Program-made: the position numbers and the translations under genes
From: an uncultured Ignavibacteria bacterium
Lineage (GTDB): Bacteria > Bacteroidota > Ignavibacteria > SZUA-365
Direction: 5' to 3'
DNA: 6,577 nt
NCBI GenBank assembly: GCA_913060595.1
Contig: CAJXSA010000223.1
Span: 1 to 6,577, forward strand
Notes under the pieces: generated by a model
Databases searched by the model: none
What the model saw: only the letters and a program-made list of their open reading frames with translations
What the model was told of the DNA's origin: nothing
Shown: one piece after another, positions 1 to 6,000 of the stretch
How the letters are laid out: each line of letters starts with the position of its first letter
Numbering within the stretch: the stretch's first letter is position 1

Positions 1-257
1 AGCACCGCCTCGTTCGCGCGCTCTGCGGTGGGACCCCAGTACGGGACGGCATAGGAATGCAGGGCGAAAACGCCGCGTCCGCTGTTCGCCGCGCCGGGCC
101 AGGCCCTGTCCGTGGGAATGGGGAAAAGCCGCAGCGGGGTGTATCCGTGGTATGCGCCCATGGTGTCGGCCGGCTGGAAGGTGAGCGGGCGCTGCTGGGC
201 ATGGACGGGGAGTGTGAGCAGAAGCAGGAGCAGAAGCGCGGGGGTGGACAGCTTCAT
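1..257 (-). CDS. Secreted protein of unknown function, N-terminal part (runs off window)
   Basis: The reading frame opens at the ATG complementary to 255-257 and stays open to the left edge, giving 85 residues of an incomplete protein. The start is supported by a GGAGGT ribosome-binding site (complement of 263-268) five bases upstream. Residues 1-20 form a textbook Sec signal peptide: a Lys at position 2, an unbroken Leu-rich core (residues 8-14), and a V-H-A motif predicting cleavage before Gln21-Gln22. The mature part visible (Arg23 to Val85) is rich in Pro, Gly and aromatic residues and has no lipobox Cys, so it should be periplasmic, outer-membrane or secreted. I do not recognise a family from this fragment. 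It is divergent from the barrel gene at 624, with a 366-bp gap between them that must hold its promoter. Confidence 0.8.
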   Translation of the reverse strand, partial: MKLSTPALLLLLLLTLPVHAQQRPLTFQPADTMGAYHGYTPLRLFPIPTDRAWPGAANSGRGVFALHSYAVPYWGPTAERANEAV

Positions 258-300
258 CGGAGACCTCCGACGGTGAAAACGGGAAGGAAATGATGTCAGG

Positions 301-332
301 GAAATGTGCGCGGAAGTTGGGAAGATAGCAAA
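301..332 (-). promoter_or_regulatory. Possible weak Bacteroidetes-type promoter for the leftward gene
   Basis: On the minus strand a TTTG (complement of 329-332) is followed after 20 bases by CACATTTC (complement of 301-308). This resembles the Bacteroidetes -33/-7 pattern TTTG, about 20 nt, TAnnTTTG, with two of the six specified -7 bases wrong. It would start RNA near 294, about 25 bases before the ribosome-binding site of the leftward gene. The position is right but the match is weak and could be chance. Confidence 0.2.
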
Positions 333-413
333 TGCACCGCTGCATCCGGCAGAGGTCCGCAGGGCGTGGAACCTGTGCGTGGAAGCTTTCCGGGCGGGGG
401 GAAGAAAAAAAGA

Positions 414-429
414 AAAAAAATATTTTTTT
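414..429. repeat. Perfect AT palindrome (A7-TA-T7)
   Basis: Seven A, TA, then seven T form a 16-base perfect palindrome, preceded by another purine run from 396 (G6, then A/G). It is the only strongly AT-rich spot in an otherwise GC-rich window and lies just upstream of the possible promoter at 442-472. It could be an UP-like or bent-DNA element, an easily melted site, or a remnant terminator-like sequence; nothing in the sequence decides between these. Confidence 0.6.
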
Positions 430-441
430 GTGCCGCAGGAC

Positions 442-472
442 TTGACACTGTCGAAAAAAAAGCCGACCTTTG
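442..472 (+). promoter_or_regulatory. Possible promoter of the outer-membrane barrel gene
   Basis: TTGACA (442-447) is a perfect sigma70 -35 hexamer, but no good TATAAT lies 16-18 bases downstream. Read instead by the Bacteroidetes primary-sigma pattern (TTG, about 20 nt, TAnnTTTG), the TTG at 442-444 is followed after exactly 20 bases by gAccTTTG (465-472), five of six specified bases. Transcription would begin near 479, leaving a leader of about 145 nt before the start codon at 624. The assignment depends on the organism belonging to that group, which I infer rather than see. Confidence 0.35.
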
Positions 473-487
473 TGATGTCGTCTCACA
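471..487. promoter_or_regulatory. Possible operator: TGTGA-N7-TCACA inverted repeat
   Basis: TGTGA (471-475) and TCACA (483-487) are perfect inverted half-sites identical to the core half-sites of CRP-family regulators, but separated by seven bases, where the classic CRP site has six. The site overlaps the 3' end of the proposed -7 element and the predicted transcription start near 479, so a bound protein would be expected to repress. No regulator gene is in the window. A five-base inverted repeat can arise by chance, so this is a candidate only. Confidence 0.25.
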
Positions 488-623
488 CGAATACTCTCTC
501 ACTCTCACACTTCATGCGGATGAGAATCCGTGAGAAGTTCGATTCCTGCTGTTGCCCCCGGGAATCACAACGCCTGCCGAGGGGCCTGGTACGTAACACA
601 ACGAACGCTGTAAGGAGTGTGAC

Positions 624-1280
624 ATGTTTTTTTCTACAAATTCTCGTATGCACCGACGATGCATGGCCGGCGGAGTGATGCTTCTCGGCATGCTGTTTGC
701 GACCGTGACAGCGGTGGCGCAGCCTGGTATCCGCACGGCTTCTGATGACGAGTTTTTCTCTGTATTCGCCGCTGTCGGTTATTCCCGCACCGCATTCAAA
801 TCGGGCGATGTGTTTTCGGGCATCGAGAAATCCAGCAGCCCCCAGTTCCGGGCCCAGCTCGATTACCGTCTGCACCGCTTTGTCAGTGTCAGCGCCGCGA
901 TGAACCTTCTCGGCGGGACGTCGTTTCGCGGCATCAGTCATGCCGACGGCGGCGTGTCGCAGAGCGGTGAAGTCTCTTCGATGAGCGCGGAAGCGGCACT
1001 GGCTGGCCATCTCCCGCTTACCGGGATGTCCGCACTATTCGTGCGTGCCGGCGGAGCCTATCTCAACACCCGGCAGACAATGCTGTCCGGAGGCAATTCC
1101 ACGACGACGCACGCCAACGTGTTTTCCCCTTTCACCGGTGTCGGCGTCGAAGTTGACCTGCAGAGCTACATCGGTTTCCGCATGGGCATGGACTGGTATT
1201 TCCGTGCGGGCGATGCCGCGCGCATGGGTGAAGGGGCCATACAGTCCGCCTACGGCGGTTTCGTGTTTCGCTTCCGCTGA
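624..1280 (+). CDS. Small outer-membrane beta-barrel protein, probably eight-stranded
   Basis: This encodes a 218-residue precursor. AAGGAG (612-617) stands six bases before the ATG and supports the start over the in-frame ATG at 648, which has no ribosome-binding site. Residues 1-32 form a signal peptide with Arg11-Arg12, a hydrophobic core around 17-31 and an A-V-A site before Gln33. The mature part alternates polar and apolar/aromatic residues in about eight stretches (roughly 46-55, 74-84, 85-95, 118-128, 134-147, 168-177, 181-194, 206-217), separated by Gly/Ser/Asp-rich turns, as in OmpA/OmpX-like eight-stranded barrels. The last strand ends F-V-F-R-F-R, close to but not a standard C-terminal aromatic barrel-assembly signal because the final residue is Arg. 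A structural or adhesion role in the outer membrane is likely; the exact function is unknown. It lies upstream of, and probably apart from, the lipoprotein gene. Confidence 0.8.
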   Translation: MFFSTNSRMHRRCMAGGVMLLGMLFATVTAVAQPGIRTASDDEFFSVFAAVGYSRTAFKSGDVFSGIEKSSSPQFRAQLDYRLHRFVSVSAAMNLLGGTSFRGISHADGGVSQSGEVSSMSAEAALAGHLPLTGMSALFVRAGGAYLNTRQTMLSGGNSTTTHANVFSPFTGVGVEVDLQSYIGFRMGMDWYFRAGDAARMGEGAIQSAYGGFVFRFR

Positions 1281-1300
1281 TCGCGGAAGCCGCACGTGCG
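1270..1300 (+). other. Hairpin around the barrel-gene stop codon, then a 10-base palindrome
   Basis: GCTTCCGC (1270-1277) and GCGGAAGC (1283-1290) are perfect 8-bp inverted arms around a five-base loop, TGATC, that contains the TGA stop codon. Immediately after, CGCACGTGCG (1291-1300) is a perfect palindrome. No T tract follows, so it is not a standard intrinsic terminator. It could stabilise the 3' end of the mRNA or serve a factor-dependent stop. No other obvious terminator follows this gene. Confidence 0.5.
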
Positions 1301-1398
1301 CGCCAGCATCGGCGGCGGGAGCCCCACGGTGAGGACATAGAGGGAGAAGCACCCCTGCAAAAAGCAGCGGATGTGCTGCGGGGAGGTCAGGGAAGCGG

Positions 1399-1426
1399 GT
1401 GACAGGCATGGAGACACCGGCATAAT
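1399..1426 (+). promoter_or_regulatory. Possible sigma70-like promoter for the lipoprotein gene
   Basis: GTGACA (1399-1404) differs from TTGACA in one base and is followed after 16 bases by CATAAT (1421-1426), which differs from TATAAT in one base. Transcription would begin near 1433, about 60 bases before the lipoprotein start. The spacing is one short of ideal. If the organism is a true Bacteroidete this E. coli-like pattern may not be used, so the call is tentative and competes in style with the element proposed at 442-472. Confidence 0.3.
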
Positions 1427-1441
1427 ACCAGCGGGAAACAG

Positions 1442-1457
1442 ACGGGATCATTCCCGT
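1442..1457 (+). other. Leader hairpin before the lipoprotein gene
   Basis: ACGGGA (1442-1447) and TCCCGT (1452-1457) pair perfectly around a TCAT loop, with a further G-T and A-T pair possible outside. An overlapping alternative pairs GCGGGAAAC (1431-1439) with GTTTCCGC (1456-1463), with one bulged G. The two stems share 1456-1457 and cannot both be complete. The hairpin ends 24 bases before the ribosome-binding site and has no T run, so it is better read as a 5' leader structure or operator than as a terminator. Confidence 0.4.
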
Positions 1458-1481
1458 TTCCGCGTATATACGATACAACCT

Positions 1482-1486
1482 GGAGG
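1482..1486 (+). promoter_or_regulatory. Ribosome-binding site deciding the lipoprotein start
   Basis: GGAGG directly abuts an ATG at 1487, which is too close for initiation there. It lies six bases before the in-frame ATG at 1493, the normal distance. The start is therefore placed at 1493, trimming two residues from the longest frame and giving a cleaner signal peptide (M-R-L-R). Confidence 0.75.
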
Positions 1487-1492
1487 ATGTAC

Positions 1493-2197
1493 ATGCGTTT
1501 GAGATCAGCAACAGTCATTGCCCTTGCCGTCGTCCTGACGGCCTGCGGCGCTTCGGTCAATCCTGTAATGCAGAAACGCGTCGTCGACTGGTTCGGCAAG
1601 TCGTCGTCGCAGTCATACGACGCGAGCGGCGCGTTCACCGCCGTCATGCCGTATGCCGTGGGACAGTATGTCGTGCACGGAGTGACGGACGGTGAAGACC
1701 GCTCGGTCATTCGAACCGCCATCGTCGGCAAGGAGGGAAATGCGTGGATCATCGAGAGCGCGTCGCTGACCGCATCGGGTGAAACCACCATGCAGATGGC
1801 TGTCTCCGGTCTGGAGCAGGTGCAGAAAAGCATGAATCCTGATGACATGGATGTCAAATGGGTCAAGATGAAGGCGGGTGAGGACGAGGAAGTGCAGAAA
1901 ATCGACGGCATGGTGCTTTCCATGTCGAAGAGCATGTACGCCAAGGGCCTCACCGGGCTGGTCGTGAATTTCGAGAAATCAGGCGGCACGGCTGTCACAC
2001 GCGTGCCCGCAGGCACGTTCAACGGCTGCACGCGTGCCACCGCCAAGGTGGAAACATGGATCAAGGATTTCGAATCCGAGGGGTATTATCACCCTTCCGT
2101 GCCGCTGAACGGCATGGTGCGCTCCGTGAGCACGGACGACGATACGGTGACGGAATTGATCGAGTTCGGACTGAGCGGCGCGAAGCGCAGCTTCTGA
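1493..2197 (+). CDS. Lipoprotein of unknown function, 234 residues
   Basis: The start at 1493 is set by the GGAGG six bases upstream. Residues 1-18 form a lipoprotein signal peptide: Arg2 and Arg4, a hydrophobic core, and the lipobox L15-T16-A17-C18, so Cys18 should be lipidated after signal peptidase II cleavage. The next residue is Gly, not Asp, which by the enterobacterial Lol rule favours the outer membrane. There is no Lys-Asp/Glu-rich surface-export motif after Cys18, so it probably faces the periplasm. The mature domain is soluble. Its C-terminal half contains V171-P-A-G-T-F-N-G-C179 followed by a long strand-rich segment, YYHPSVPLNGMV (198-209) and an ELIEFGLSGAK stretch (221-231). 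This layout recalls DUF3108/TapB-like lipoproteins, but I base that only on the motif style. The gene ends 21 bp before a strong terminator and is probably monocistronic. Confidence 0.8.
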   Translation: MRLRSATVIALAVVLTACGASVNPVMQKRVVDWFGKSSSQSYDASGAFTAVMPYAVGQYVVHGVTDGEDRSVIRTAIVGKEGNAWIIESASLTASGETTMQMAVSGLEQVQKSMNPDDMDVKWVKMKAGEDEEVQKIDGMVLSMSKSMYAKGLTGLVVNFEKSGGTAVTRVPAGTFNGCTRATAKVETWIKDFESEGYYHPSVPLNGMVRSVSTDDDTVTELIEFGLSGAKRSF

Positions 2198-2218
2198 GCA
2201 CGTCTCACGTCAGGAATG

Positions 2219-2255
2219 ATCCGCATGATGCATCGCGCGTCATGCGGATTTTTTT
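2219..2255 (+). terminator. Intrinsic terminator after the lipoprotein gene
   Basis: ATCCGCATGA (2219-2228) and TCATGCGGAT (2240-2249) are perfect 10-bp arms. Pairing can extend three more base pairs (one of them T-G) into the 11-base gap, leaving a five-base loop. Seven T (2249-2255) follow on the plus strand. The T run lies over the TAA stop codon of the opposing gene (complement of 2254-2256). Read from the minus strand, the same hairpin lies just after that gene but without a T run, so it terminates mainly in the plus direction. Confidence 0.92.
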
Positions 2256-3030
2256 ATGGGACGAGTTTGATGGCGTTGTGTCCGCCCTGACCGTCACTGA
2301 TCAGGCTTGTGGAGAGAGGATCCCTGAGAAGCAGGCCGTCGACGTCGTATTTATACTGGTACTCGCCGGGAGGGAGGGGCAGCGCGACCGACCATCCCGC
2401 ACGCGTGCGCCGCATGGGGGTGACACCCGGCTCCCATCCGTTGAAACTGCCGACGACGGAAACGCGCCTGGCCTGCTCGTATCCCGGCAGTGTGAATCCC
2501 GTCGCGGCGGGGCGCGTCCGACGGCCCAGGCGGAGTATGCTCGCGACGCGCCATTCGACCATGTCCCCGGTCGTTTCGCGGAGTACGATGAGGGAGTCGT
2601 TCTGCCGGATGCAGGTCCTGCGATGAAACATTGTGTCCCCACGTTCGGTCAGGCGAATGACCCACTGTCCGGGCCTGCGCACCTTTTGCAGTCCCTGCAC
2701 GGTGTAACTGCGGATCTGCGCGCCGCGTGCATCGGTCTCTGCGATGCGGAACAGGAGGCGGTCTGTGTCGAACACCCATGCTTCGAACTGCTCGCTGATG
2801 CGTTCGTCGCCGTGACGGTAGGTGTGCATGATCAGGCTCGCACCGTCGAGACTGCGCCGAATGTCGCAGGCGACGCGGGCGAAGCGTTCCGCGCCCGTGC
2901 TGTCGCGCATCTCGAACAACCCTGTCCAGTACCCCGACATACCCTCGTAGACGACATGGTGGTGGGTCGGCTGTGCGTTGAGTGTCGAGACGGAGAGGAG
3001 AAGTATGACAGGGAGTATCACGTTCCGCAT
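2254..3030 (-). CDS. Secreted protein with C-terminal glycogen-binding domain (CBM48/AMPK type)
   Basis: This encodes 258 residues. Residues 1-19 are a signal peptide (Arg2, a hydrophobic core around 4-14, L-N-A before Gln20), with no lipobox, so the product is periplasmic or secreted. Residues about 28-170 form a beta-rich domain starting G30-M-S-G-Y-W-T-G, somewhat like DUF1579/lipocalin-like small barrels; I do not recognise it firmly. Residues about 186-258 are a clear CBM48/AMPK-beta glycogen-binding domain: VVGSFNGWEP (192-201), W213, LPPGEYQYKYDVDG (219-232), DP (237-238) and DGQGGHNAI (246-254). By alignment with AMPK beta, W199, K227 and N252 occupy the places of sugar-contacting W100, K126 and N150, while the second Trp (W133) is replaced by Leu234. 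Binding to an alpha-glucan is likely but may be altered. There is no catalytic domain. No Shine-Dalgarno motif precedes the start, and the gene lies 46 bp after addA on the same strand, so read-through is possible. Confidence 0.85.
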   Translation of the reverse strand: MRNVILPVILLLSVSTLNAQPTHHHVVYEGMSGYWTGLFEMRDSTGAERFARVACDIRRSLDGASLIMHTYRHGDERISEQFEAWVFDTDRLLFRIAETDARGAQIRSYTVQGLQKVRRPGQWVIRLTERGDTMFHRRTCIRQNDSLIVLRETTGDMVEWRVASILRLGRRTRPAATGFTLPGYEQARRVSVVGSFNGWEPGVTPMRRTRAGWSVALPLPPGEYQYKYDVDGLLLRDPLSTSLISDGQGGHNAIKLVP

Positions 3031-3076
3031 GGCAAAACAGCGCTCGTTGGGATTCCGCTGTAGTATAGTGAAAATT

Positions 3077-6000
3077 TTATTCCGCTATCAGGTCGGTGCG
3101 CACGAACCAGAGCAGTGCCCTGGGACGCTGGCCTGTGATGCGCTCCCAGGCGTCCCGGTACGCACCGATCTGCTGCCGGTATTGCGCGACGCGCGGATCG
3201 TCGGCGTCACGCACCTCGTCCGTTTTGTAATCGACGATTGTCCACACACCGTTCTCTTCGAACACCGCATCGATGGTGCCGCGCATCACGGTGGGAATTG
3301 TTTCGCGATCACCCGATATCATTTCGCCAAAGGGCAGCTCCGTGTAGCAGCGTGTCGCAGCGCTCATGCGCTGCCAGAGTGCGTTGCTGACCGCGCGTTC
3401 CAGCATCTCGCGCAGCATGTCCTGCTGCGCGCCATCCAGTTTCATCTCCTCTGCGATCGGGGCGATGAGAAGGCGCGCATCCTCTGGACTGTCCCGAAGC
3501 GCTGTTTCCAGGATGCGGTGCGCGGCGCTGCCGAAGTGCCGCCCCTGTCCGTCCGAAGCCGGAGTGTGCTCTGGGCCGCCCTTCGCCGCACCGCCGTCGA
3601 TGGGATGCGCAAGGCGGCTGGGGCTTTGCAGGACGTAGCTTTTCTGCGCGGCGGCGATGCGCCGGCGTTCGATCTCGTCCTTCACCTGCCGCGGGGAAGG
3701 CAGCGTGGGCGCATGTGATTCCGCGGTGTCGGGCGCTGCGGGGAATTCCGGTGCATCTTCGAGAGAACCGCGCAGCAGGACATCCCAGCTGTCGGGGGTT
3801 TTCGACTCGTTGCTTCTCCTGACGACGAGGAGGACACATTCTGCGCGCGTGGCCGCGACGTATTGCAGGCGTTCCCGCTCCGCGTCGAGATACTGCTGTT
3901 CCACGGCACGAACATCCTCCCAGTCCGCGGCGACGGCGACCGGAACGGCGCCCCCGCCGGGAAACCGCTGCTGCACGCGCATGACGCCGCGCGGCGGCTG
4001 CGTGCGGCGATCGATGCACACGGTCTGCAGGTCCCGTCCCGTGCGCGCTCCGTTGTGCCTGGCAAGGATGACCACCGGCGCTTCAAGTCCCTTCGCTTTG
4101 TGCACGTTCATGATGCGAACGGCATTTGCATCGGGAAACAGCGCAATGCCGTCGACGCGACTTCTTTCCATTGCGGCGTCCAGCCCGGAGACGATGTCCG
4201 CGAACGCCTGCCCGCGGGCGGAAGCGGCCTGTGCGAATTCGACGAGACGCTGCAGCGTCCCCGCGCGGAGATTCCCGCGCTCCGCCGACGCCGTCCACGA
4301 CAGAAGTCCTGCCTCCTCGATGATGCTGCCGATGACAGCGGCAGGGGGAAGCGAACGCAGAAGACGGACTTTGCCTTTCAGGAACGCCAGGCCGTCGAGA
4401 ATGCGCGTGTCCGCACCTTTGATCACCGGGGAAAAGAACGTGAACTGTCCGCCTCGTGCGCGGTAGTCGGCGAGCGCGGCGTCATCCGCACCGCAGAGCG
4501 GACCGCGCAGATAGGCGACCACGGATATCTCGTCGAGCGGATCCGCGAGCGCATGCAGGATGTGCATCAGGGGGCGGAGCGTTTTCCTGTCACGCAGCGC
4601 ATAGCCGCCGGCGACGGTGACAGGAATGCCCCGCTGCTCCATCGCCGCGGCGAACGCGTCGATTCCCGCATTCGTCGGTGTCAGCAACAGGATGTCCCGT
4701 GGGGCGAGTACACGCTGCGTTTCCGTTCCATCGTCTGCGCGCACCGCGATGCGGATTTCGGCGGCCAGTGCTGACGCCGTCCACTGTGCGAGCAGCGCCG
4801 TTTCCTCCGCCAGCATTGTCGCGGAGGACTTCATGCCGCTGTACGTGATCGGCATCGCGTACGCGCCACGCAGCGGACTCTCCCCGGAGCGCACCGCGGT
4901 CAGTGGGACATGTGCTGCCTGATACGGCGTCTCCGCAGCGGGGAAGACTTCCGCGAAGCGCGTGTTGACCCAGTCGCACACGGCGGGCAGGGCACGGAAA
5001 CTGCTGCTCAGGCGCAGGCGGGAGGAACCGTTCGCCTCGAGAATCCTCGCGACACTGTTGTACACGGTGATATCCGCGCGGCGGAAACGATAGATGGACT
5101 GCCGGGGATCCCCGACCACGAACAGCGAGCCCGGACGCGGCCGCAGCCTGTGCCAGTCTCGTTCCGTCGTATCCTCACCCGTGAGGTACAGCATGATTTC
5201 TGCCTGCACGGGATCGGTGTCCTGGAATTCATCGACGAGAAGATGCGTGAAGCGCTGCTGCAGTTCCTCTCTCACTGCCGGATGATCGCGCAGCATGTCA
5301 CGGGTCAGGATCAGGAGGTCGTCGTTCGTGCACAAGCCGCGCCGCTGTTTTTCCGTTTCCCAGCGCGCGGCGATGCGGCGCGCCTGCGCAATGGCGGCGG
5401 GATAAAGGAAGCTCTCCCAGCTGCGCAGTGCGGGCTCCACGAACTCCGCGGCGAAAGCACCACAACGTTCCCGCACATCGGTTTTCGCATCGTCGATGAG
5501 GTCTCGCCAGGATTTGAGACGAACGAGGTCTTCGCCGCTGCGGAACGGCGCCAGCAGAGTTGCGCGTCCGGCGGTGTCATGCGTCGTGCGATATGGCTGC
5601 CGCATGGTTGCGCGCAGAAGGGACTGCAGCCTGTCTTCGTCGTTCGACGCCGAGTCCGGTGGCAGCAGCGCACCGAGATCTTCGATGAGATCGCAGAGCT
5701 GTGCGAACGCAGCGGACAGATCGGGTTCCGGCACGGCGGGAGCGGGGAATTCTACGTCCGGGTTGGCACACAGCTGCTCATACGCGTCGCGCAGCGCCGC
5801 CAGCGGGATGTGATGACCTTCCTGTCCTGCGGCGGACGGACTCGTATTCTCCCCATCACGCATGAAATCATGGAACACGCGTGCTCGCAGCAGCGCGGCC
5901 TCGGTCTCATCGAGCACGGCGAAACCGGGATCGACGCCCGCTTCGAGCGGACGTTCACGCAGCAGTGTCGCGCAGAAGGCATGAATGGTGCCGATGAAGG

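Larger units (their letters stand above)
258..623. other. Divergent intergenic region, no convincing gene
   Basis: This 366-bp stretch separates two divergently read exported-protein genes. It contains an A/G-rich tract ending in a perfect 16-base AT palindrome (401-430), a TTGACA at 442-447, a CT-rich stretch (481-510) with an 8-base direct repeat TCTCACAC at 481-488 and 503-510, and a small hairpin CGGAT-GAGA-ATCCG (517-530) with a GNRA-type tetraloop. The open frames crossing it have no ribosome-binding site or recognisable protein character (one is a run of Lys from the A tract), so I treat the region as regulatory and leader sequence. Confidence 0.7.
1281..1492. other. Gap between barrel and lipoprotein genes
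   Basis: This 212-bp non-coding stretch holds the 3' side of the stop-codon hairpin, a weak stem (GCAGC 1364-1368 with GCTGC 1375-1379, flanked by CCCC 1352-1355 and GGGG 1380-1383, with no T run), a possible sigma70-like promoter (1399-1426) and a leader hairpin (1442-1457). No frame here has a supported start. Confidence 0.6.

Noticed and set aside
304..678. Frames of 75 and 124 codons in the divergent intergenic region
   Set aside because: They have no ribosome-binding site, and they translate the A/G tract as poly-Lys and the CT-rich tract as Ser/Leu/Thr repeats. The longer one overlaps the well-supported barrel start.
483..1010. 175-codon minus-strand frame over the barrel gene and its leader
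   Set aside because: It is antisense to a gene with a good ribosome-binding site and signal peptide, and its composition is that of a shadow frame.
1352..1383. CCCC...GCAGC/GCTGC...GGGG stem as a terminator of the barrel gene
   Set aside because: The stem is interrupted by an eight-base bulge on one side and no T run follows, so it is not a credible intrinsic terminator.
2056..3063. 335-codon plus-strand frame covering the lipoprotein end, the terminator and the antisense of the CBM48 gene
   Set aside because: It crosses a strong terminator and lies over two genes with clear signals. No domain is visible in its translation.
3657..4774. Plus-strand frames of 269 and 303 codons inside addA
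   Set aside because: They are antisense shadows with Arg/Ser/Ala-rich, domainless translations.
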